In this document: positions 1 to 8,376 of the stretch, in pieces | Layout of the letters: each line of letters opens with the position of its first letter | Position numbering within the stretch: position 1 is the first letter of the stretch | Assembly (NCBI RefSeq): GCF_009687885.1 | Contig: NZ_BLAF01000039.1 | Span: 1 to 49,964, forward strand | Reading direction: 5' to 3' | From: Acrocarpospora pleiomorpha | Lineage (GTDB): Bacteria > Actinomycetota > Actinomycetes > Streptosporangiales > Streptosporangiaceae | Length of the DNA: 49,964 nt | Translations under genes and position numbers: made by a program | Notes under the pieces: model-generated | Databases searched by the model: none | The model's input: the letters and a program-made list of their open reading frames with translations, nothing else | Told to the model about the DNA's origin: nothing

Positions 1-36
1 GCAATCACCAGTCCGCGAAAGTGCTCGGGCTTTCGT

Positions 37-3000
37 TCAGTCAGGGGCTTCGGTGAGTTCGTTGTATTCGCGGGAGCCGTACCGGTCGAAGATTTGGAGG
101 GCGGATTGCAGGGTGGCGTGGGCGGTGGTGGGGTCGCCCAGGCGGGTGTGGAGGTGGGAGACGTCGCGGAGGGTGCGGGCGCGGAAAAGGGGGAGGTCGA
201 GTTCGTCCCAGAGGTGGATGGATTCGTCGAAGCAGGTGGCGGCGTGGTCGTAGCGGGCTTCGGCCAGGTGGAGTTCGCCGAGGGTGCGCAGGGTGAGGGC
301 GGTGCCGAAGCGGTCGGCGGAGCGGCGGGAGACGGCCAGGGCGTTCTCCAGTTGGGTGAGCAGGCCGTCGTACTTGCCCTGGCGGAGGCGGGATTTGGCC
401 CAGGCCTGGACGCCGAAAGCCTCGAGGAGTTCATCGCCGACCTCGCGGAAGATGGCCAACGATTGGGCGGCGAGATCTTCGGCCAGGGCGAGTTCGCCCA
501 TCGCGCGGTGAACCAGGGACAGGCTGCGCAAGGTCAACGCTTCGCCGCGACGGCTGCCCGCGTTCCGGTAGGCGGTCAGGGACTCAGCCAGGTCCTCCTG
601 GGCGAGGGAGTAGTCGCCGAGCTCCAGCCGTACCGAGCCGCGGAGCCGGGTGACCTGGCCGATCGCGGCCTCCTCGCCCATCGCGCGGGCGGTGATCCTG
701 GCCGCGTCGAGGTGTTCGAGCGCTTCGGCGAATCTGCCCTGCTCGCGGCAGGACGCGCCCAGGGAGGCCAGCGCGGAGGTCTCGCCTTGGGCGTCCCCGA
801 CCTCGCGGAACATGGCCAGGGCCTGGATCAGGCATTCGCGGGCCTCGGCGAAACGATCCTGGGCGAACTTGAGCTCGCCGAGTTCGGCCAGCAGGCGGGC
901 TTCGCCGTGTTTGTTCCCTGCCCGGCGGGCGGCGGCGAGGGCGGCATCGTGAGTGCGGGTCCACGCCTGCAGTCGGTTGTGAACCACGAAAACCGACCCG
1001 CACAGGGCGGAGGCGAGCTCCCCGGCCAACTCGTCCAGGTCCATCGCGGCGGCCACCTCGACACCGACGACCAGGCTGTCCTGCTCGGCTTCGAACCAGG
1101 CCCGCGGGTCGGCCAGCACGGATTCGGCGAGCGCCGGCTCGACTTCGATGGCGTGTGGGTACGCCTCCCGGAGGTGGATCGACCCCGACGGCGCGGCCAG
1201 CGTGATCTGCTGGATCAACCACAGCCACCGGCCGAGCACACCTTCCACGGCGGCTACCCGGTCCTGCGGCTCGTCCTCGGATTCGGCGCGTTCGCGGGCG
1301 AAGATCCGTACCAGATCGTGGATGCGATAGCGCAGGTCGCCGAGGCCGTCAGTGCCGGTGTGTTCCACGAGCTGGGCGTCCACCAAGCCCTCGATGAGGT
1401 CTTCCGCCTCATCGCGCGGAAGGCCGAGCAGCGCTCCCACGGTGGCCGCACAGAAGCCCGGAAGCCCGAGCAAGCCGAGCAGTCGCAGCCCGCGCCGGGC
1501 TGGACCCGGCAGGGCGCGGTAGCTGAGCTCGATCCCAGCCCGGACCTCCTGGTCGCCGACGGCCAGCTCGTCCAGGCGGCGCAACTCGCTGGTGAGGCGG
1601 TCCGCCATCAGATCCAGCGACCAGGCCCGGCGAGAGGTGAGCTTGGCGCCCGCGATCCTGATCGCCAGCGGCAAATGCCCGCAGAGCGCGACAATCCGCC
1701 GCGCGGCTTCCTCCTGCTTTCCGACCCTGTCCTGGCCGACAATCCTGGTGAGCAACTCCACACCCTCATCCGGACTGAGTACGGCAAGCTCGGTGAACGC
1801 CGCCCCCGCCAACCCGGCCAGCCGGTTCCGCGAAGTGATCAGCACAGCCGGACCGGGAGTCCCCGGCAGCAGCGGCCGAACCTGCCGCTCGTCCGCCGCG
1901 TCGTCCAACACGATCAGCACCCGCCGCCCGGCCAGCAATGAGCGATAACGCGCGGCCCGCTCCTCCTGTCCCGCCGGCAGGTTGACGGGATCGGCCCCCA
2001 GCTCACGCAACAGCCGCCCGAGCACCTCCTCCGGCGCGGCCGGAGCATCCGTCATCCCGCGCAATTCCACATGGATCTGCCCATCGGAAAACTCCCGCGC
2101 CAACCGATGCCCGACATGCCCGGCAAGCGCGGACTTCCCGCTCCCGCCCTGCCCCGAAACCACCGCCACCGGAACCCCCACCCGCGGCACCAGCAACTCA
2201 GCCAGCATCTCCACCTCATGCCGCCGCCCCGTAAAGTCCGGCGGCTCAGGCGGCAACTGAGCCAACACGGGTCCACTCCGCCGCGTCCCCTCCACCCGCT
2301 CTTCCCCCGATCCCGAATACCGACCGTCCGGATGCTCCGCCCGGCCGGCCCGGGAGTCCGGCCCACCGAACCCGAGGTCCTGAACCTCATGTCGTGGGTT
2401 GGGCAATCTGAGGTGGGGGTCCCGCAGTCGAAGTCGTTGGTCGGAGGTGCCGGTTCGGGATGTCGAGTCCGGGCGGGAGATGCTGGTCCAGCCGAGGGTG
2501 GTGTCGTCGGCGCGGAGGACAGCCTCGTGGATGGCGCGGAGTTCTGGGCCGGGTTCGATGCCGAGTTCTTCGACGAGGAGATCGCGGCCGCGTTGGAAGA
2601 TGGTCAGGGCTTCGGCCTGCATGCCGAGGCGGTAGAGGGCGATCATCAGTTGGCCGCGTAGTCGTTCGCGGGTGGGGTGTTCGCCGACCAGTGAGCGGAG
2701 TTCGGCCACGATCTCGGATTCGGCGTTCCTGGCCAGATCGGTGGTGATTCGCTCCTCGATGGCCGAGAGGCGCATCTCCTCCAGGCGGGTGGCCTCGGTC
2801 CGCAACGCTTCCCCAAGGCCCCCAAGAGCCTCCCCGCGCCACAATCCGAGCGCCGCCACGAACGAGCCGCTGGCGCCCTCCAGATCCCCCGCAGCCGCCC
2901 GACGCCGCCCCTCCGCGACAAGTGCCTCAAACTGCTCAGAATCCAGTTCTCCAGGCCGCGTACGGACGACATAACCCGGTGCCCGCGTCTCGATCACCTC

Positions 3001-3237
3001 GCCCCGACCGGCGGCGAGCAACTCCTTGCGCAACGCTGATACGTACGTCTGGATGAGCGCGGGCGCGCTGCCTGGAGGCGACAGCGGCCACAGGATGTCG
3101 ATGAGCCGGTCCACCGAGACGACTCGCCCGGATTCCAGCAGGAGAGCGGCCAGTAACGTGCGCGGTTTCGGGCCCCCCAACTGCAGGCTGCGCGCCCCGT
3201 CCAACACCTCGACGGGGCCCAGTACTCGAAACTCCAC
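37..3237 (-). CDS. AfsR/SARP-family transcriptional regulator (BTAD, NB-ARC, TPR)
   Basis: A 1066-residue regulator with the AfsR layout. Residues 1-95 form an OmpR-type winged helix (LQLGGPKPRTLLAALLL, then YVSALRKEL). Residues 96-245 form the bacterial transcriptional activation domain. Residues 246-330 are a low-complexity linker. From about 331 comes an NB-ARC/STAND ATPase with P-loop SGQGGSGKS (361-369), Walker B VLIVLDD (440-446) and a GLPL-like CGHLPLA (519-525). The last 300 residues are TPR repeats. The start is GTG at 3237, preceded by GGGAGAGAC. Known members bind DNA repeats and activate secondary metabolism, with ATP hydrolysis and TPR contacts tuning activity. No biosynthetic cluster is visible beside it, so its targets are unknown. 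The diverging neighbour is a polysaccharide deacetylase. Family assignment is firm; the target is not. Confidence 0.93.
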   Translation of the reverse strand: MEFRVLGPVEVLDGARSLQLGGPKPRTLLAALLLESGRVVSVDRLIDILWPLSPPGSAPALIQTYVSALRKELLAAGRGEVIETRAPGYVVRTRPGELDSEQFEALVAEGRRRAAAGDLEGASGSFVAALGLWRGEALGGLGEALRTEATRLEEMRLSAIEERITTDLARNAESEIVAELRSLVGEHPTRERLRGQLMIALYRLGMQAEALTIFQRGRDLLVEELGIEPGPELRAIHEAVLRADDTTLGWTSISRPDSTSRTGTSDQRLRLRDPHLRLPNPRHEVQDLGFGGPDSRAGRAEHPDGRYSGSGEERVEGTRRSGPVLAQLPPEPPDFTGRRHEVEMLAELLVPRVGVPVAVVSGQGGSGKSALAGHVGHRLAREFSDGQIHVELRGMTDAPAAPEEVLGRLLRELGADPVNLPAGQEERAARYRSLLAGRRVLIVLDDAADERQVRPLLPGTPGPAVLITSRNRLAGLAGAAFTELAVLSPDEGVELLTRIVGQDRVGKQEEAARRIVALCGHLPLAIRIAGAKLTSRRAWSLDLMADRLTSELRRLDELAVGDQEVRAGIELSYRALPGPARRGLRLLGLLGLPGFCAATVGALLGLPRDEAEDLIEGLVDAQLVEHTGTDGLGDLRYRIHDLVRIFARERAESEDEPQDRVAAVEGVLGRWLWLIQQITLAAPSGSIHLREAYPHAIEVEPALAESVLADPRAWFEAEQDSLVVGVEVAAAMDLDELAGELASALCGSVFVVHNRLQAWTRTHDAALAAARRAGNKHGEARLLAELGELKFAQDRFAEARECLIQALAMFREVGDAQGETSALASLGASCREQGRFAEALEHLDAARITARAMGEEAAIGQVTRLRGSVRLELGDYSLAQEDLAESLTAYRNAGSRRGEALTLRSLSLVHRAMGELALAEDLAAQSLAIFREVGDELLEAFGVQAWAKSRLRQGKYDGLLTQLENALAVSRRSADRFGTALTLRTLGELHLAEARYDHAATCFDESIHLWDELDLPLFRARTLRDVSHLHTRLGDPTTAHATLQSALQIFDRYGSREYNELTEAPD

Positions 3238-3393
3238 CGTCTCTCCCAGCCATCAGCAGTGGGGACGCGCGGACACGAACAAGAGCGGTACGGATCCAAT
3301 CGCACCACGTCATTAGACGCAAGGAAATCCCGAAAAGATCGCCAATGCGACCGCATACGGTGACGAACGTTAAGATGCGGCACCATGCGGTTG

Positions 3394-3474
3394 ATCGCCA
3401 GAAATGTCAGAGTTGCCGATGTTGCCCGAGTTGCCGGGCTCACGAAGGTCGCAAGGATCACGAGAGTCGCAAGG
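3394..3474 (+). repeat. Nine tandem 9-bp units at the 5' end of the deacetylase ORF
   Basis: From 3394 to 3474 the sequence can be cut into nine degenerate 9-bp units such as GTTGCCGAT, GTTGCCCGA, GTTGCCGGG and GTCGCAAGG (twice). If translated from ATG 3385 they read as hydrophobic-small-charged triplets (IAR, VAD, VAR, VAG, LTK, VAR, ITR, VAR). Two 18-bp blocks (3439-3456 and 3457-3474) differ at only a few bases. The repeat lies between two possible starts, so it is either a leader extension or untranslated. Confidence 0.7.
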
Positions 3475-3477
3475 ATT

Positions 3478-4230
3478 ATGAGCAGCGCTCGGGACAGGAC
3501 CAACCGCGTCCGAAATGCGAAGATTGCACGATTTTCCCGGGTCGCGATTGCCGCGATCTGCGCCTTATGCGTTGCGGGCCTGCTCATGCCGCCGGCGACC
3601 GCCCAGGTGGCCAAGCCATACTGCGAGCGATACAAGTGCATCGCGCTGACCTTTGACGACGGCCCTTGGCCGTACACCCCCGCGCTGCTGGACACCCTCA
3701 AGAAGTATCAAGCCAAGGCGACATTTTTTGTGCTCGGCCGGAAGGTCGCCAGCCGTCCCGAGATGATGCAGCGCATGGTCAAGGATGGGCACGAGGTCGG
3801 GAACCACACGTGGGATCACCCCAGCCTGACCACGCTCTCGGACGAGGAGATCGTCGCTGAGATCACCAGCACCCAGGATGTGATCCACGAGACCATCGGT
3901 CTGTGGCCGACCATGATGCGCCCGCCGTCCGGAGCCACCAACGCCCGAGTCGGCGCGCGGATGGCCGAACTCGGCCTGCCGCAGATCATGTGGACCGGCT
4001 CCACCCTCGACTGGCAGGCCAGAAACCAGAAGATCATCACCGCCCGGACCCTCAAACTGGCCAAGCGCAACGGCGTGATCCTTCTGCACGACATCGTCCC
4101 CGAGACCGTCAAGGCGATGCCCGCCGTCCTGAAGACCCTCAAGAAGCGCGGCTACAAGTTCGTGACCATCTCAACCCTGCTCGGTGACCGCAAGCTAGCC
4201 CCTGGCGAGGTCTGGCCCAAAAAGAAGTGA
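3478..4230 (+). CDS. Secreted polysaccharide deacetylase (NodB/CE4 family)
   Basis: Metal-dependent carbohydrate esterase family 4, expected to remove N- or O-acetyl groups from peptidoglycan, chitin or another glycan outside the cell. The NodB motifs appear in order: TFDDGPW (catalytic Asp pair), NHTWDHPSL (metal-binding HxxxH), RPPSGATN and LLHD. The N-terminus is Arg-rich and followed by a hydrophobic stretch (VAIAAICALCVAGLLM) ending near ATAQ, so a signal peptide or anchor is likely. I chose ATG 3478 because AAGGATT sits just upstream. An in-frame ATG at 3385 would add 31 residues coded by an odd 9-bp repeat. At 250 residues from 3478 it is a compact single-domain enzyme. It diverges from the AfsR-type regulator. 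Confidence 0.88.
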   Translation: MSSARDRTNRVRNAKIARFSRVAIAAICALCVAGLLMPPATAQVAKPYCERYKCIALTFDDGPWPYTPALLDTLKKYQAKATFFVLGRKVASRPEMMQRMVKDGHEVGNHTWDHPSLTTLSDEEIVAEITSTQDVIHETIGLWPTMMRPPSGATNARVGARMAELGLPQIMWTGSTLDWQARNQKIITARTLKLAKRNGVILLHDIVPETVKAMPAVLKTLKKRGYKFVTISTLLGDRKLAPGEVWPKKK

Positions 4231-4472
4231 TTCTCCCACCCACCCAGCCCTTTTGATTCCCCTCGGGCTCCGCCCGCCCCGACAGCGCCGTGGTCACTCA
4301 CGCGAAATGACGGCACCGTGGCTTCGGCCCGGCCTTCGATCGGTGTGATCTCCCACCCATGCAGACAAGCTGTTCAGGGATGGCCGGTCGGGTCCTGTTT
4401 GACCTGCTACTACCCGGTCCGACCTGCGGGTTTGCCCGTTTGTGGTGGTGCCTCACTGCTGAGAACTAGAAG

Positions 4473-5220
4473 CTAGAAGCGGCGAAGCCGGGAAGATCGG
4501 ATCAAGTTTTCTGATCTTGGATTCTGGGTCGTGTTCGATAGTTGCCTGGGTAATGCTGCGATTCCCGCGTGTCGGATGAGGTCGATGGCGGCTTGGTAGG
4601 CCCGGTCGGCTTTGCGTAGTGCGGCCAGGGCCCGGAGTGTTGAGTTCGGCGAGTCCGATGAGCAGGAGCCGGTCGTGGATGCGGGTCAGGAACATCGCGT
4701 GACGCAGGCCGGTCTCGGTGACCTGGTAGCGGTGGGTGTGCGGGACGCTCTGGATGAGGCCGTGTTCGCGGAGCCGCCGCAGGTCGTAGGTGGCCTGACC
4801 GGGGCTGATCGATCCAGGCCCGTCCACTGGTTTGCCGAGGAGTTCGGTGAGCAGGTCGCGCAGGTCCTGGTTGGCGAACCCGGGGTCGCGCCGGAATACG
4901 AGCAGGATGTGCAGGAGGGTTTGGGCGTGTGGGTCGGTGAGGCGTAGTCCGGCGACGCGGGTGCCGTTGGGGTGGATGATCGGGTCGCAGGTGGCGTTGC
5001 AGGGCGCAGGCTCCGGGGATCGGGTCGTGACTGAGTCGTTGGACGCCCAGCGGGCGCCGGTTGGCGGTGTAGCCGATCTTCCGCAGGGCGGGCAGATTGG
5101 TCAGCGTTTGCCAGGTCGCTGAGCTCGGCGATCGCCGCGCGGGTGGGACGGGTCCATGCGGCCGGTGAGGCCAGGAGTGCCGGCAGCGGCGCCCACGGAC
5201 CGGTACCTGGTTGCGCGCCC
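4473..5220 (-). pseudogene. Broken conserved actinobacterial ORF with a winged-helix-like C-terminal part
   Basis: Pieces of one protein can be read only by changing frame at least three times on the minus strand. From 5' to 3' they are: a segment around 5220-5105 (APLPALLAS, AAIAELSDLAN); a segment 5100-4995 (LTNLPALRKIGYTANRR, RLSHDPIPG); a segment 4980-4640 (RVAGLRLTDPHAQTLLHILL, TYDLRRLREHGLI, HRYQVTETGLRHAMFLTR); and a segment 4635-4473 (LAALRKADRAYQAAIDLIRHAG) ending at TAG 4475-4473. The third segment reads like a winged helix. I recall similar intact proteins in actinomycetes, often near mobile DNA, but cannot name the family. The true 5' end is unclear: 5221-5505 shows no clean frame and may hold more of it. 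The 242 bp between the deacetylase and this remnant show nothing I recognise. Confidence 0.7.
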
Positions 5221-5505
5221 CGGCGGGGATGACGGGGGCGGGCGCCTCCGTCTGATTCGGCTGGCGACCCAGCTGGCCCGGCTGCCCGTCGTGCGGGACC
5301 GGCTGGCCTCCGGCACCCTGCTGGCTCTGGACGGCCGCGGTGACGATCCAGCAGCTGGAGCCCAAGACGGAGACAGACAGGTTGAAGCGGTCACTCCGCT
5401 GTTGCCGGCCGTAGGCCTGGGATAATTCGCAAGATCGGAGTTATCTGCGCATTGTTTGCGCATTCCCTGCACGGCTTGTGCGTATCCGACGGCTATTCTG
5501 CCGCC

Positions 5506-6336
5506 ATGCCCCTGAAAGTGGCCGGAATAGCCCGCCATGCGGCCCTGATGGTCGGCTTGGTGGCGGTGTTGGTGTTTGTGATGGTGCGACCGTACCTGCC
5601 TGGCGCGTATGACGCGATGGCGCTGCCATTATCGCTCATGGTGCAGGTCTTCGGCTTGGCCGGGCTGCTCCTCCTGCCGGTGGGGGTGCCGTGGCTGATT
5701 CAAGAAGTGAGGGGGAAGGCGGGGCGCGGATTTGCGCTAGCAGGGATGATCATGGGGTCGCTGGTGGTGCTGGCGGGGGCGCTGGCCGCAACGGAATCAG
5801 TGGGTGTCTCGCTCGGGGTGGTGGTGCTCGCCGGGTGGGGGATCGTCCTGGCGTTGTGGAGAACGAGGCTGAACGGGGTACGGGTACCCCTGTATCTCGT
5901 GGTGCTGCCGGTGGTGCTGGTGGTGGCGCAGGTGGTGCTGGCCGTGCCGATGGCGGAGTTCAGCAGGAGCCGGGTGATCGCGGGCAACGGACAGCTGATC
6001 GACGAGATTGAGGAGCACAAGGCGCGGTTCGGGAGTTATCCGGCGTCGTTGCTGGCGCTTCATCAGGACTACAAATTGCCCGTCATCGGGGTCGGCGAGT
6101 ATCACTACGCGCTGACCGGCTCGGCCTACAACCTGTATTTCGAGCAGCCGAGATTCCTCATCGACAATTTCGGCACGCGGGAAATCGTGATGTATAACCG
6201 GCTCGATGAGCAGATCATGGCCAGTCACGACAGCTGGATCCTGCTCTGGTCGCCGGAGCAGCTCAAGGCGAACCAGGGCTGGTACGAGGTGCACGATTCG
6301 GCGGTGCCGCACTGGAAGTACTTCTGGTTCGACTGA
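5506..6336 (+). CDS. Hypothetical membrane protein with a soluble C-terminal domain
   Basis: A 276-residue protein I do not recognise. About five hydrophobic helices fill residues 9-147 (for example AALMVGLVAVLVFVMV and VPLYLVVLPVVLVVAQVVL). A polar region of about 125 residues follows, rich in Tyr, Trp and Phe (SYPASLLALHQDYKLP, GVGEYHYALTG, YEVHDSAVPHWKYFWFD). The C-terminal part resembles small periplasmic modules that begin with a helix and a conserved SYP, as in some pilin-like or secreted hypothetical proteins; this is only an impression. The start is ATG 5506, since the ORF upstream to 5452 has no methionine context. It stands alone, with the convergent acyltransferase 3' of it. Confidence 0.75.
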   Translation: MPLKVAGIARHAALMVGLVAVLVFVMVRPYLPGAYDAMALPLSLMVQVFGLAGLLLLPVGVPWLIQEVRGKAGRGFALAGMIMGSLVVLAGALAATESVGVSLGVVVLAGWGIVLALWRTRLNGVRVPLYLVVLPVVLVVAQVVLAVPMAEFSRSRVIAGNGQLIDEIEEHKARFGSYPASLLALHQDYKLPVIGVGEYHYALTGSAYNLYFEQPRFLIDNFGTREIVMYNRLDEQIMASHDSWILLWSPEQLKANQGWYEVHDSAVPHWKYFWFD

Positions 6337-6514
6337 GCGAGCCGGAGGTCGAACCAATCCTGCCATCGCCGGAGCAAATCGAGTTGGTGCGCCCGCTCCC
6401 TGATGACGTGCCCCTTCAGCGGAGGATCGTTCTCCGGCGGGTCGCCTACCTGGGAATTTCAGAGAACAGAACTGTCCGTTTTCAACGAGTGGCAACAACG
6501 CTCAGACGAAGCGA

Positions 6515-7630
6515 CTAGGCGTCGGCCCGAAGTGAGCGGGCCAGCGCTGACTTCAGCCGCGGCTGCAACGGCACCTCCACCAGCCGATAGACCAGCCACG
6601 CCACCCCGAGCACAACCCCCACCACCAGCGGCAACGTCACCCGATTCCCCAGAACCGGATGCAACCACTGGATCAACAGAAACCCGACATGGTGATGGAA
6701 CAGGTACAGCGGATACGTCAACGCTCCCAGCACCGTGAACCACTTCCAGTCCAACCCCTCCAGCTTCCCCATGGCCACCAGGATCATCACCAGGAAGATC
6801 AGGGAGATCACCCCGACGACCAGCGCCGACCCCAGCGCCTCCCCGAACCTGACCACCGCCGGCGGACGCTCCCCCAGCGCCTGAATCAGCCCGATGGTCC
6901 ACGCCACCCCCACGAACAGCCAAGGCAGCAACGACCCACCAAACCGGTAGATCAGGAACAGCGCCATCCCCCCAATGAAGTACGGCGCGCTGAACTGCAC
7001 CAACACCACCTTGAGCACGCTGATATCCAGCCGCTCCCCCACCAGCAGCAGAAACACCCACCCGGCCATGAACCCCAAGCAACGCCGATAAGTGATCCCA
7101 ACCGCCGCGAAACACCCGATCATCACGTAGAAGACAAGCTCCTGCCAGAGCGTCCAGTACACGATCTCAAGATCACGAATCTTCATCCCATGCTGAAGCA
7201 TGGTCAGATTAGCCAGCAGCTCCGACAACGTCGGCCGATGATCAGTGATCCACCCCGCCAGCGCGAGCGCCCCCAGCACGATCACACTCGCCCAGTACGC
7301 CGGATACAACCGCGCAATCCGCGAAGCCGCGAACTCCCCCGTGGTCCGCCCCCACGCACTCATCAGGATTACAAACCCGCTGATCATGAAGAACAACCGC
7401 ACGCCGTACGCCCCGAAGACGCTGACCGCGCTCAACCCCGGAAACGCGTTGGGAGTCCCCCACGCCCGCGTCTCCACGAAGTGAAACAGAACCACCCCAA
7501 GCGCCGCGACAAACCGCAGCAGATCAAGCACACGCAGCCGCTGGCGAACCGGGGGTTCAACGGTTTCCGCGATGGCCGCCGAGGACGGAGACGCCGACGG
7601 AGACCCAGCCGGAGGCGCAGAGATCAGCAC
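6515..7630 (-). CDS. Membrane acyltransferase (OafA/YrhL-type acyltransferase 3)
   Basis: A 371-residue multi-pass protein. It has the family's N-terminal helix and motif (RVLDLLRFVAALGVVLFHF, with the conserved His near residue 50), then FFMISGFVILMS and an Arg-rich loop (RIARLYPAYW). Known members transfer O-acetyl or other acyl groups to cell-surface sugars or secondary metabolites. About ten hydrophobic segments cover the whole length and the size is normal. The gene is followed on the other strand by the membrane protein ending at 6336, and its own upstream neighbour is the NrtR-like regulator. The nearby polysaccharide genes suggest surface glycan acylation, but this is inferred from position. 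Confidence 0.87.
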   Translation of the reverse strand: MLISAPPAGSPSASPSSAAIAETVEPPVRQRLRVLDLLRFVAALGVVLFHFVETRAWGTPNAFPGLSAVSVFGAYGVRLFFMISGFVILMSAWGRTTGEFAASRIARLYPAYWASVIVLGALALAGWITDHRPTLSELLANLTMLQHGMKIRDLEIVYWTLWQELVFYVMIGCFAAVGITYRRCLGFMAGWVFLLLVGERLDISVLKVVLVQFSAPYFIGGMALFLIYRFGGSLLPWLFVGVAWTIGLIQALGERPPAVVRFGEALGSALVVGVISLIFLVMILVAMGKLEGLDWKWFTVLGALTYPLYLFHHHVGFLLIQWLHPVLGNRVTLPLVVGVVLGVAWLVYRLVEVPLQPRLKSALARSLRADA

Positions 7631-7693
7631 AGGGGCGAATATATCCTGAGAAAACCCTGGGAAATCACATTCCGCCTCATTCGGGCACGGACG

Positions 7694-8350
7694 TCACACC
7701 CGCAACATCGGCGGATGCAACAACACCGCAGGTCCGCGCCGGTAGAGCATGGCCGGACGCCCCCCATCCCGCGTCGTCGTCCGCCCCGTCGGGATCAGGA
7801 ACCCCTCGGTCTTCGTCACCTTCCGATGGAAGTTACGAGGATCAAGCTGCCGCCCCCACACGATCTCATACACCCGCCGCAGTTCCGCCACCGTGAACTC
7901 CTCCGGGCAGAACGCCGCCCCCAACGAGGTGTACTCCAGCTTGGCCCGAGCCCGCTCGATCCCATCCAGCACGATCCGCCGATGATCGAACGCCATCGCC
8001 GTCAACGACGACACCGCCTGCCAGCTCATATGCGCCTCAGTCGAAGCCGGCAAATCCGGAGCCAACCCCAGATACGCCACACTCACCACACGCTGCCGAG
8101 GATCCCGATCCGGATACCCATACGTCTTGAGCTGCTCCAGATGCACCGGAGCCCCAGGCAACCCGGCCCGCTCAGCCAGCACTCGGGCGGCCGCCGCGGG
8201 CAGGTCCTCCTCCAGCTGAATGAACCCACCCGACAACGCCCACAAGTCGTTATATGGCGCACGATCCCGCCGCCACACCAGGGCACTCAGCTGCTGAAAC
8301 CGCACGGTGAGCACAACGAGATCCACGCTGACGGGAATACGCGGGACCAT
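7694..8350 (-). CDS. NrtR-like Nudix-domain transcriptional regulator
   Basis: A 218-residue protein with an N-terminal Nudix fold and a C-terminal winged helix (FTVAELRRVYEIVWG, then LDPRNFHRKV), the layout of NrtR regulators that sense ADP-ribose and control NAD or pentose genes. The Nudix box is degenerate: GGFIQLEEDLPAAAARVLAE keeps the glycines and first Glu, but the usual REUxEE core reads RVLAER, which argues for a sensor rather than a hydrolase. The start at ATG 8350 (VPRIPVSVDLVVLTVR) is preferred, because the longer ORF to 8449 would overlap the upstream gene. No NAD gene is visible nearby, so its regulon is not local. Confidence 0.82.
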   Translation of the reverse strand: MVPRIPVSVDLVVLTVRFQQLSALVWRRDRAPYNDLWALSGGFIQLEEDLPAAAARVLAERAGLPGAPVHLEQLKTYGYPDRDPRQRVVSVAYLGLAPDLPASTEAHMSWQAVSSLTAMAFDHRRIVLDGIERARAKLEYTSLGAAFCPEEFTVAELRRVYEIVWGRQLDPRNFHRKVTKTEGFLIPTGRTTTRDGGRPAMLYRRGPAVLLHPPMLRV

Positions 8351-8376
8351 GTCAGGCACGTTACACGCTGAATGGA

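Noticed and set aside
94..1941. Long plus-strand open frame opposite the AfsR-type gene
   Set aside because: It has no domain pattern and is rich in Gly, Glu and Gln, as expected from the antisense of a high-GC gene; the minus strand has clear family motifs.
6333..6518. Open frame after the membrane protein (EPEVEPILPSPEQIELV...)
   Set aside because: It lacks a plausible start and ribosome site, has mixed third positions and ends inside the acyltransferase gene. It could be a remnant but cannot be supported.
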